Source: Immersiella caudata
Lineage: Eukaryota; Ascomycota; Sordariomycetes; Sordariales; Lasiosphaeriaceae
Length of the DNA: 64,000 nt
NCBI GenBank assembly: GCA_030512335.1
Contig: JAULSU010000003.1
Location: 2,666,001 to 2,730,000, forward strand
Direction of reading: 5' to 3'
Numbering within the stretch: position 1 is the first letter of the stretch; each line of letters begins with the position of its first letter. Both the position numbers and the translations under genes were made by a program. The notes under the pieces were generated by a model that was not told the origin of the DNA, searched no databases, and was given only the letters and a program-made list of their open reading frames with translations. Positions 1 to 9,038 of the stretch are shown here, one piece after another.

Positions 1-1542
1 GTCCGATACACTAGGGAGGAGACGGACTCGGTAGTTGCAAACCTGGATGATCTGAGCTCACCTGGAGACGTGAGCTCAATGAGGGATAGTGTGACTTTCA
101 GCAAGATTGAGCTTGATCTGGAACTGAACAGCGGTGGCGAGACGCAAAGCCTGCCCGTATCGACGGACAAGGAGGGCTTGTCGCTGCCCTCGGGGCTGTC
201 GGCGATCGGCCATACCACAGACAGCAGCGGTGGCGCGCCCCTCAAGACAAGCTTGCCTTCGTCCACGCTGCCAGATGCGGTCGAGATGGAGGACCTTGAC
301 GCGGGTCAACGGGTTGCCTCGGCTGGCGAGGAGGCGGAAGAGACGGCGTCGGTCAAGGAGGGCAGGTCTGCCAGGAGGAAATCAACTGCATCGGTCGAGT
401 CGGTGGCTGCAAGCTTGACCAGGGGAAACCTCCCCGCGGCCCTGTCGCGGGTTGCGCTGTCATACCGGACAAACGAGTGGGCAAAGCATCTCAGCGTCGC
501 CGAGATGCCTGAACCAGACTTACCACAGCTGCCCGAACAATCACCAGAGCTGGGCTCGCCGGTGCCCAGCGAGGAGCCAGCACCTGTGGACGTGATTGAG
601 CTGCAGCAAACCGCCGAGAACGCGGTACCGCCCCCGGCCGCGCCGAGAACATCCAGCGCCATGTCCAGCTGCGCCCTCCACCAAGCAGTGACCAGAAGCA
701 ACTCGCGAGGGTCCCTCCTAGGATACCCCGACGCTCCAACCCCCGAGCCCCAACCGCGGAACCGGGCCGTGCCGTACCGCTCCGTGTCCGGAACGCTACG
801 AATCCGAACCTCGGCCCTATTTGCCCAGCCCATCGCTGAGGAAGGCGACCCCGACAACAACAATAACAGCCCCCTCGCCCCCCACGATCTCCCACCCCCG
901 CACAGCACCCTCATCGGCATGCGCAAGACCATCCTCCGCAGCAAAGCCTCCTACAGCTACCTCATCCCCCCCTCCGCCGCCGACCTCCTCCCCACCATCC
1001 CCTCGGGCCCGCCATCCGACGCCGGCTCTCTCCACAACTACCCCGCCGCCATGGCCTCGACCTACCTTGACATGGACGACCTCCCCCTCTCCCAGCGCCG
1101 TGCCATCATCCGCCAAGCCAGCAGTGCCACCTTCAACAACAAGCCCAGCCGCTCCAGCCTGCGTTCCCTCGCAGCCCCAACCCCCACCGCCGAAACAACC
1201 GGCTTCGACTCCCATCAGCCCCTCCGCACCAGCGCCGCCACCCCCGAGGCCATCCGGCAAGCTCAGCTCGCCAACTTTCGCTCGAGCGTCGTCGCCGACT
1301 TGCGGCCAACGAGCGGCCTCATCTCGCAGGCGGCCAACGCGCCTATGTACGGCGGGCAGTTGGTAGGTAGCGCGTCGATGCAGAGCCTCGGGAGCGCGTA
1401 CGGTGATGCGCTGGCGCAGCGGGCAAAAGAGGCCGAAGAGAGAAAGGAGAGGGAAATGGAGGAGCGGATGAGGAGCGGCGTCATGATGGAGGCACACCGG
1501 GACGCATTGAGGAAGATGCAGAGGGGGGTGAAGGACTTGTGA
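1..1542 (+). CDS. Uncharacterised disordered protein, 3' part only
   Basis: The frame is open from base 1, so the true start lies left of the window; the first in-window ATG is at 79. About 513 residues are visible. They are rich in Ser, Pro and Ala with low-complexity stretches, which suggests mostly intrinsic disorder. Recognisable islands are a short stretch around EWAKHLS and PEPD (coded near 475-520), a RIRTSALFAQPI segment (coded near 800-835), LPLSQRRAIIRQ (near 1085), and a charged C-terminal helix rich in Glu, Arg and Met that ends in RGVKDL. No transmembrane segment or catalytic motif is seen. The high third-position GC and the lack of stops over 1.5 kb support coding. I do not recognise the family; it may be a fungal-specific protein. 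Confidence 0.75.
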   Translation, partial: VRYTREETDSVVANLDDLSSPGDVSSMRDSVTFSKIELDLELNSGGETQSLPVSTDKEGLSLPSGLSAIGHTTDSSGGAPLKTSLPSSTLPDAVEMEDLDAGQRVASAGEEAEETASVKEGRSARRKSTASVESVAASLTRGNLPAALSRVALSYRTNEWAKHLSVAEMPEPDLPQLPEQSPELGSPVPSEEPAPVDVIELQQTAENAVPPPAAPRTSSAMSSCALHQAVTRSNSRGSLLGYPDAPTPEPQPRNRAVPYRSVSGTLRIRTSALFAQPIAEEGDPDNNNNSPLAPHDLPPPHSTLIGMRKTILRSKASYSYLIPPSAADLLPTIPSGPPSDAGSLHNYPAAMASTYLDMDDLPLSQRRAIIRQASSATFNNKPSRSSLRSLAAPTPTAETTGFDSHQPLRTSAATPEAIRQAQLANFRSSVVADLRPTSGLISQAANAPMYGGQLVGSASMQSLGSAYGDALAQRAKEAEERKEREMEERMRSGVMMEAHRDALRKMQRGVKDL

Positions 1543-2219
1543 GAGAGATGGACGTCCGTTCGTTTGCCTTGGTCAATGGTTTGTGTTTAAATACCGTGTG
1601 GTTGGAACTAGGAAAGGGGGGGTGGCAGGCGCGCAGGCACAGCTGCTTTTGTTTATCTACTTGGTTGGGTGTTGAAGGGTTCATGCACGGTTTCTGCGCA
1701 GCTGGTTGCTGCGTGGCAACGTTGTTGCTTCATCGTAATGCTACGTCCTGAGCAACCAATGGCTCTGGATGTCACGACACATGTTATGCATACATACATA
1801 CATACATACATATGAAAGGGTTGGAATGGGCAAAATTCGGAAGGAATAGAGACATAGTAATGATACGCTGAGCTGATACTATCTGTATGCAGACTTTGGG
1901 CTTACTTTTGGTGGGACTGGTGTTTGCACTACTGAACGACCTGGCTCAATTGCTGGGAAGTATCTTTTCAAAAGGCTTTGTTTCTTGTCATGCGTCCTCC
2001 ATCCACGCTCTCGGGTGCTCGCGGGGTTTCAGGTTCCAAGCGATATCCCATATTCCAACACCACCGCCGCCATCGGCACTTAACTAGTCGAAGCGGGAAG
2101 GTACCGTGGTTGTCATTAAAAATTGGGGCGATTACTTTCTCACCAAGTAGGTCACACGTGTTCTGGAGAATATAGTTGGCATCCGCATACTTCAAGGAGT
2201 CGGTTGCTTTTGGCGCATC
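1543..2219. other. Intergenic, with a (CATA)6 microsatellite
   Basis: This follows the first gene's stop. It contains six tandem CATA units at 1789-1812 and no convincing reading frame. The beginning should hold the 3' UTR of the upstream gene. Confidence 0.5.
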
Positions 2220-2797
2220 TCATTGGATGCTGCTTGAGTGATACCGGCAGATTAGGGAGGTGACAGTCAGCGCCCGAGTGTAAAGTGTGAACAGGTGACT
2301 CGGCTTGTTTGTGTCTCCCAGAAGCAGCACAGCACCACGTCCAAATTGAAACCCCAACGACACGTAAAGTTGACATTGTGTCATTCCTATCTGGCATTGC
2401 TCGTCGGTGAGCTTGAGAAAGTGGAAGTCGTTGATGTGAATGTTGCTCTTGGCTATTGCCCGACCGATCAAGAACCCCAAGGTATGCGAATTTGCAACGT
2501 ATGGTGCCGACCAGAGGATAGGCTTTCTCGTTCCTTCGGAACTGGTCGGGCCCAGAAGTCCTCGTAGTCTCGCACATAGCTTTCAAAAGCCAACTCCACC
2601 TGGAATTCGATGATGCTGGCTCGTGTTTGTTTTCGTAGCGTGCTCTCCGGTGGGATTAGGCGTCGGTAATCCAGGATGGCCTTATATTCCTGTGAAGTCA
2701 GGCCGTTTACCAAATTAGGTGCCAATACGGTATGCAGCGGTTCCCAACCTCTGGTGGAAAATAAATCGAATAATTTCATTCGAATCATTTTTGTCAA
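2220..2797 (-). pseudogene. Possible broken gene of unknown family
   Basis: On the minus strand a frame from 2797 reads protein-like sequence (FDLFSTRGWEPLHTVL, then ESYVRDYEDFWARPVPKER) to about 2525. That frame then turns into low-quality sequence and stops at 2468. A different frame takes over at the same spot (KPILWSAPYVANSHTLGFL, then GRAIAKSNIHINDFHFLKL) and runs to 2220. The switch lies near 2523-2530, and I see no intron consensus there, so a small indel is the simplest reading. A further minus-strand frame at 2801-3073 could be an upstream exon, but its phase does not join cleanly. Alternatives are an unrecognised intron or chance open frames. The family is not recognised. Confidence 0.3.
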
Positions 2798-4344
2798 ATT
2801 TTAATTGACAAAGAAGGTCGTAAAACGCATCCTTGAGATCAAAGACGCGGCACCGAAGTATTGGGCGTGTGATTCCACATGGATCGAATCGGAGAGTTGG
2901 AAAGCTAGAAACGGCACCAGCTTGACTGCTGTCATCTGGAGCGAGGGATCCGCGGTTGTCGGTGACCTGATACTTGTCACCGCCAAAGAACTAGACTTGG
3001 AGACTCCACCACCAACTGTCGCAGGCGCTGGTAAACGAATTGAGCATCCGAATTGGTGTTGGTCACTAGACAAGCGACACGCTTGATCTATATCATCACA
3101 TCAGTCGGTCGGCTGTGGGACCTTGATTCTTGAAAAAGCACACCTTCTGGTTGATTGCTGGACCGAAATCGCTCAGGGTGCCCGTTGCCAGATCTCTTGT
3201 CCTGTCCTCGTTCAACCCTATATTCGACAGTCGGGCTTCCATTCCGGCCAATGCGACAGGGCCAGTTTTGACCATGTCAAAGAAGTTAGCCTATCAAGGC
3301 AGGAGAGAGCTGTCGATCTAGCCCAAAACAATGAGAAACAACAATGGAGGGAGAGGTGTCGTGCAAGAGGCTGCCTCGATGGTTTCTGTGAGGCACTTCT
3401 GGTGTACGGCACCGAGAGGGTTCCTGTCTCCTGGAGAGTGAAAATGACAAGACGCCAAGCTGTGAGTCATTCAAAGGGATTTAAAGCCTACCTAGTGGGT
3501 GTTCTTTCTGTGACGAGCCAACAACTAGGGGGTTAGGAGCGAGGTGTACGGATAGCTTTGGCTGATGGCGGGCAATATCTCTATTGGCAGTTGAGTCATG
3601 GTAGATATGCTAGTCTATCCCCATGCTCTCGAGTTGACATTGATCTGAAAGTTGGCATTGCTGTGCGGGCAAGGTGACGTAACGTATCTACTCACACCTC
3701 TACCAACCCTACCAGCAGCCGAGCCGAGCGTGGTCCTGAATGCCGGGCCTAGCGCGACGTTGCATCCCGTGCCAAGGATCAGCGTCGAGGTGTGGCTTCC
3801 ACGTGGCAACGATCGACGAGCCCCACAACATAGCAGGGGTTCTTGTCCACCTGTCAAGACCCCAGCTCCCCCGCCCCCGCGTAAGGCAGGTGGCAGCAGC
3901 AAGAGCATGCAAGGGGTTTGTTGTTGTGGGCATGTTGCGTATTTGTCGCCGCACAGAAAAGCCAGAATGTCTCGATTTCCACAATCTGTCCTCGAGAGAG
4001 AAATACATATGGTCTTCGCAATCGACCTTTCAACAATCGCCTTGTTCCTGTTGCTGAAATTGCCATTGTGTTCTTATAGATGACTTACAACTAACAGCAT
4101 CCAACACTCTTGGTAGCTCTAGCGGGACGCGTTAGACAACGGCGAACTCTTTGGCGTGCCGTCTCACATGTGCCACTTCGAAACCATAGGGTAGTCCATC
4201 GCGTGGCTACTAGACCACAAACACGGCCGAAAAAAAATACAAGTATAACCCCGACTACAGGGCAGCCGACCCGCATCCATATCCGTTCCAGCAACATTGG
4301 CATGACAGGGCAGTCTTCGCAAAGTAGTACGGGCAGAGGGCCTT
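2798..4344. other. Intergenic, no supported gene
   Basis: Several overlapping short frames occur on both strands (for example near 2805-3086 and 3652-4083), but none has family resemblance or clear splice structure. The right end should contain the 3' UTR of the minus-strand gene that ends at 4345. Confidence 0.4.
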
Positions 4345-5346
4345 TTAACTCCTCGACAGGCTAAGCAATCCACTGGCAGCACCGTTTTGTAGAGCGCTGC
4401 TCGATAGCCGACGCTCTTCGTCTTCAGATCTTTTCCGCCGAGGAGTTGTCGGGGGCACAATGTCTCGCCGCAACTTCGGTAGCGCATCGGCATCATTCTC
4501 CGGATCCCCCATCACCTCGTCCTCTTCTTTCGGTTCTTCCTGCAAGTTCACCTGCCTCGTCACTGGTGGAGGCATCTCCCTCCTCGCTAGTGGCAAGGGC
4601 CGTCTCACCTTCGCCTCCGCACTAGCTCTGACCGCAGCCACGCTCCTCTCCAAGTTCCATGAAAACTGCGATATGCAGTCACGGAAATGGCTTTGTCCGG
4701 CTTGACGTGAGTACGCCTGCGCCTCTAGCTGGTCAAGCGTTTTATCCGGCTGTCCGGTCTTGACCTTGTACCTAGCCAGGCCTAGTCGAACGCGAAGGAT
4801 ATCGGCTCCCTGTTGATTCGTGGCCCGTGAGCATAACGACACACACCGTCTGATGGCAAACCGGTAACCCACCTTTTTAATCTCCTCGGGGGATCGTGAC
4901 GGCTGCGGCCGTGGCGGTACTGGGATGGGTCGTTCGCGGTCACCCAGTGAGGGGACAGGCCCTGTGGCCTCAACGTCGGGTTCCGTCACTGTCGTCAATT
5001 GTGACGTGTCGATTGCCGAGTTGTCAAACACGGACGACGCGTCGGGAGACATAGATCGTTGACGATCCTCCACTACATCCCCAAGACACGGTCGCTTGGG
5101 TGCCGGTTCATCTTCGGCGCGTGACGCCATGATGCTACCCTCGCGTTTCCTGTCGCCCTCAGTGACTGTCGCCGGCGACGCTAGCCTAGGAGCTTTGGTG
5201 ATTCGTCCCGAAGGTGGAAGGATTTGCTGAGAGATTGAGAATTCGGGCTGTGGTACAACCTTCAGCTGCTGCTCTGGACTTTGGTGCGACTTCGGCGATG
5301 ACGTGTTGGGGTCCAATCTACCGAGGGCGCGTCTGGGGGAATACAT
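4345..5346 (-). CDS. Whi5/Nrm1-type G1/S transcription repressor
   Basis: A single-exon protein of 333 aa. The diagnostic part is the short motif LRVRLGLARYKVKTGQ at about residues 184-199, which matches the GTB motif of the Whi5/Nrm1 family; known members bind the SBF/MBF (Swi4/Swi6, Mbp1) complexes and repress G1/S genes. The flanks are long and disordered. They carry many SP and TP sites (SPKS, SPEQ, SPDAS, TPRRKR) that would suit cyclin-dependent kinase control, and basic patches (PAPKRP, PRRKR) that could be nuclear localisation signals. The ATG at 5346 begins MYSPRRAL. The family call comes from the motif; the split between Whi5-like and Nrm1-like function is not decidable here. Confidence 0.7.
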   Translation of the reverse strand: MYSPRRALGRLDPNTSSPKSHQSPEQQLKVVPQPEFSISQQILPPSGRITKAPRLASPATVTEGDRKREGSIMASRAEDEPAPKRPCLGDVVEDRQRSMSPDASSVFDNSAIDTSQLTTVTEPDVEATGPVPSLGDRERPIPVPPRPQPSRSPEEIKKVGYRFAIRRCVSLCSRATNQQGADILRVRLGLARYKVKTGQPDKTLDQLEAQAYSRQAGQSHFRDCISQFSWNLERSVAAVRASAEAKVRRPLPLARREMPPPVTRQVNLQEEPKEEDEVMGDPENDADALPKLRRDIVPPTTPRRKRSEDEERRLSSSALQNGAASGLLSLSRS

Positions 5347-5722
5347 TCTTTGAGTAACAAGGGGGCACCACGCGCATCAGCGGTGTAGGCACCGCGGTGT
5401 AGTCGGTATTCCTCAGCACAGCACGGCGAGCTACAGGGTTGCTGGTATTGTGGCGTGCCACACACGCAATTTACCTGCGCACGCACGCACCCGAGCACGG
5501 TTGTAGGTTGTGAGCCAAGAAGACAAAAGCTGTCACCAAGACACCGAGGTGATAAGAAGGCGAACTGAGAGAAGGGTGGGCGGCGTGGGAAGCTTATTTG
5601 TGGAGGTTGAACCGGAGGAGACGCGTCTCGTCGTGTTGTCGCGGTGTTGAATCTCGGCTGGGCATTGTTTACCTATCGATAAGATAGACTTATCGTGGGC
5701 CCATTTTGCTGATGTAATCGGT
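5347..5722. promoter_or_regulatory. Upstream region of the Whi5/Nrm1-like gene
   Basis: This lies between the start of the minus-strand repressor gene and the transposon relic. It should hold the gene's 5' UTR and promoter. No specific element could be assigned with confidence. Confidence 0.3.
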
Positions 5723-5842
5723 GTAATCGGCTGCGAGCCAGGATATTGTCACCGGTAAGCGATTTTATCAACAGTTATGGCTTACCAGACCCTTGAAATT
5801 GCAATTTCCAGCCTTAAGGCCCCTGTCTATCGATTTCGCACG

Positions 5843-8113
5843 TTACAGCCGCCGTTGCTGGCGCTGCCTAAGGATATCTATAAGCCGGTTAAGGCTTCCG
5901 CCGCCGCGTAATCGCTCCACCTCTGTAACAGCCTCGGCTTCGCTTTTACCCTTAGATATACGTGAAGAAATAACATCCCAGATAACCTTACGGCGGTAAA
6001 ACTACACCTTAATGGTGTTTCCAGGCCGCCAACGGCTTCCCCATTACTCCTCGAGCTGTTATATTACAGGCTGGCCGCTAAGGCCTTCTTTCCACTTGCG
6101 CTAGACCTCTGTAACCCTAAACACCTTCGTCAGACTAGTAATAAGGGGTGGTGCTGTTAGATCGCTCGTTTTCGCCAGCTCCGGAAAATGGGCTGGCGCA
6201 GTAGGTGTAGGCGCAGGCGTAGCTAGCGGCACCCCTAACACCATTATAGGGTTAGCTCCTAAATAGCCAGTGATCGTAAGCGGGATCTTACCGGAGAGCA
6301 AGGTTTCCAGGAGCTTACCTTCTTAGCTAGCCAGTTGGTGAGCTAGCTGCTTAGTTAGCTGGCTGGCGATTTACTGGCTAGTGTGGAGGATAGTAAAGTA
6401 AGTGCTTTTTATAAGGCTACATAGCTCTGGTAAGGCGCGTTATAATAAAAGGCTTAGCGGCTCTGCTGTATTAGTAACGCTGGCCTGTACTGTACGTGCA
6501 AAGGCCTCCCACTCGCTACCGTAAAAAGGTACGTAGGAGAAGAAGGGTAGTAAAGGAAATTACAGCTGTAAAACGGCCAGGTCCTGTAGCAGAACGATAC
6601 GAAGGCGCCGCATAAGCTTCAAGAAGCCATCGCCAGCAAGATCGTCATCGTTAAGGCCACCTTCCGCCCACTGGCAACGGCGCGCGCGCGCCTTAAAGCG
6701 GAGCTCCCACTCTTCGATCCACGGCTAAAGCTGGCGTTATAAGGAGGCTAGAGGCTCCTATACAGCGCGCGCCAGGAAGTAATCGCCTGGTGTTCTAGAA
6801 AAGCCGGCGATAATCCGCATAAACTGGCGTGGTAAGTGGGTAAAGTAGGCCTGGCAAAGAACGCTCTAATTCCAACGGCCGGCTTATAAGATTTGCGCAA
6901 GCGAAGTGCCGTAAGTCTCCGCATCTTAGGCGCCAACTCGCCGTGGCAAATGGGTTTTTTTAGCTGTGGAAAGGCCAACGGCATTAAAGATTTACCAGGT
7001 TTCCTGGAGTTACGTACTGTAGGAGAGCTCTTCTTCGCGATTATAACTAATAAGGACCTTAATTCAATACCAATCCTAGCGGCGGCAAAAGGAAGGCGGT
7101 AACTCGCTGGTAACGTACTAACGCCAGAAAAACAGCTATGCCAAGGCGCCTTATATATAGAGGAGAGGATTCTTATAGCGTAAAAACCCTATAAATTCCT
7201 TCTTCGCCGTCTTATTTATTTTACCGTCTTATAAAAGCGATATAAGGCAGCTACATAGCGTTAGGCCTTCGGTAAAGGGGTAATCAAGTAATAAGAGGTT
7301 AGCGAGCTCCATTTTTCGGCGGTTTTCTCCACGTAAGAGGTAATAGTGGCCGAAAAGAAGATCTAGGCGCGTTCGGAAGTTCTACAGCGTGCTAGCGGCT
7401 CCGTGGAGTAGGTGCTCCTGGATTACAAGCCACTCGGCGGTGGAATAACCGGCCTGGATACCTTTGGACCCTCGATCCTTAAAGCTGGTGCGGTTAAACT
7501 GGTTTCTTTAGCAGCTGCGTTAGTCTAAAAAGCCACGTACAGCGGCGCCACGTGGGTTATCCGTATTCTTACCACCGTAGGCCACTTATACGCGCCAGAG
7601 CTTAATCACAGCGGTAATATAGGCATCTACCGTACCCTTAGTGTAAAGATCGCCTTTCTACTCCTCTATAGCTGTGGCCACACTTAGTGGTGGTACATAA
7701 CTCTCGCGGTCGTCGGCAAGGATTCGAGCTGCCTCGGCTACTAGCACCACCAAGGTTACGGCAAAAGCCTCCGCCTCACGAAGAGCGGCTTGCTCGCTGG
7801 CCTGGAGTGGTTGTTCCAGATGGTCGTTACCGTGGCCACGGCGTTTCTTTAGCACCCTGACGCGCCGTAAGAGGATGTCCTCCTTTAGCCAAGCGGCCAG
7901 CTTATCAGGCGTAACAAACTCGCCGTTTGGCCAGGTGTAAAGGGTTCCATCCGGCCCTGGGCGCGGCTTGTAGCACTAGGCCCTCCACTTACGCTGCTTC
8001 GAAGCGTAGCTCCTCGTCGTGTTTACCGGCTGCTTGTCCTTCCTCGCTTACAGGCCGGCCCTCCGCGCCGCCTGCGCGCGGCCCTTAGCGGCTGCGTACA
8101 AGGCGTCGGCCAT
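5843..8113 (-). pseudogene. Relic ORF: CBF3 Ndc10 domain-2 plus GCR1_C protein
   Basis: Reading down from an ATG at 8113 (MADALYAAAKGRAQAARRAG), one frame holds for 757 codons to a stop at 5843-5845 without a net indel. It is broken by at least twenty stops, mostly TAG/TAA where Gln or Trp is expected. Recognisable blocks are KPRPGPDGTLYTWPNGEFVT near 7940; FKDRGSKGIQAGYSTAEW near 7460-7490, followed by RLDLLFGHYYLLRGENRRKM (Ndc10 domain-2 type, roughly codons 200-540); and WKEGLSGQPV with WGSRWRPGN near 6030-6090 (GCR1_C type, roughly codons 660-740). A polyproline stretch made by a GGT repeat at 8150-8190 may be part of a longer N-terminus. The product would have been a mobile-element DNA-binding recombinase; it is dead here. 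Confidence 0.7.
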
Positions 8114-8140
8114 GGTGGCGATAGTGGTGATAGTCGGTCG

Positions 8141-8191
8141 GTCGGTGGCGTTGGTGGTGGTGGTGGTGGTGGTGGTGGTGGTGGTGGTGGT
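8141..8191. repeat. (GGT)n microsatellite
   Basis: A run of GGT/TGG trinucleotides, read as polyproline (CCA codons) on the minus strand just upstream of the relic's ATG. Confidence 0.8.
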
Positions 8192-8351
8192 ACGGCGCGT
8201 TCCAGAGGGTGCGGGGGAGGGCGCCAGGGCTCGCGTTCGCGAATCTCAGGGCCCTTGGCCGCTGGAATTCCAGGGGGCTTAATTGGAGGCTTCCGATAAG
8301 TGGGAAATAGCTTATCCGCGGCGTCTTATCGGCGCGCGCGCAGCCGATTAC

Positions 8352-9038
8352 GGCCGTTACTCAGGAGAGGGTTAGCGCGGGGGCGGCGTTGCGGCGCAAT
8401 TGCGCGGACCCTCGATAAGATCAATGATGCGGGGATGAAGAGCTGATCCCTGCGACGCCCCCTGCCCCTGTGAGAAGTCTCCACGCAATCCCCAAGCAGC
8501 TCGAATCTGACTATTTTCAATGTCAAGTCGTCTTCTATTTCGTTCTTGTTGATGCCCTCGCATGGTTGATAGACAGATAGTATTACAGTAGCTGGATCAA
8601 AGTACTGACATATATCGCACGTAGCTCCGCCCACAGCTATACGCGCTGCGTTTCAGGCACCCATATCGTCGCTTCGTTCCTCAAACGCACAAGAAAGCCA
8701 AATACATTCCACGGGTATCACCTCGGGGCCATTTCCCCAACTCCCGTTGGCCCCGCATTGGTAGCCATCTACAATAGAAATAGGATCAAAAATAGAAATA
8801 ACATCGAAGAGAAACCAGTAGTGGGTTACCCTGGACCCTTTAACGCCGTAACCATTTTCCCTGCCCCCCGTGCTCCGTAATCATTAGATCCCTTCGTTTT
8901 CACCTTCGCCTCCACTCTGCCAACCCGGTCCCAGTCGTGCCGTATCCCGCCACCCCCCCCCCTTCCCCCCAAACGCCATAGAACCCGCGTGAAAAAAAGC
9001 ACAGGCTGTGGTGTCCAAAAAGCAGATGGTCCGCAGTC
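8352..9038. other. Intergenic between the transposon relic and med15
   Basis: No supported gene. A minus-strand frame from 8634 starts with protein-like sequence (YFDPATVILSVYQPCEG, then KNEIEDDLTLKIVRFELLGD) but has no recognised family. It might be a fragment of a gene hit by the element. The right part should be the med15 3' UTR; a C-rich tract lies at 8949-8969. Confidence 0.35.

Larger units (their letters stand above)
5723..8351 (-). mobile_element. RIP-damaged Crypton-like element (Ndc10/GCR1_C domains)
   Basis: This stretch encodes a full-length but stop-riddled relic on the minus strand (see the pseudogene entry). A perfect 13-bp inverted repeat brackets it: GTAATCGGCTGCG at 5723-5735 and its reverse complement at 8339-8351. 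Inside, TA is very frequent and glutamine codons appear as TAG/TAA, as expected from the C-to-T changes of RIP. Cryptons are tyrosine-recombinase DNA elements, and fungal ones often carry a GCR1_C DNA-binding domain; classical Cryptons lack terminal inverted repeats. The boundaries given here are therefore a proposal based on the repeat, and no clear target duplication was found outside them. Confidence 0.6.

Noticed and set aside
306..944. 212-codon minus-strand frame
   Set aside because: It lies antisense to the first gene and arises from its GC-rich codons; no family resemblance.
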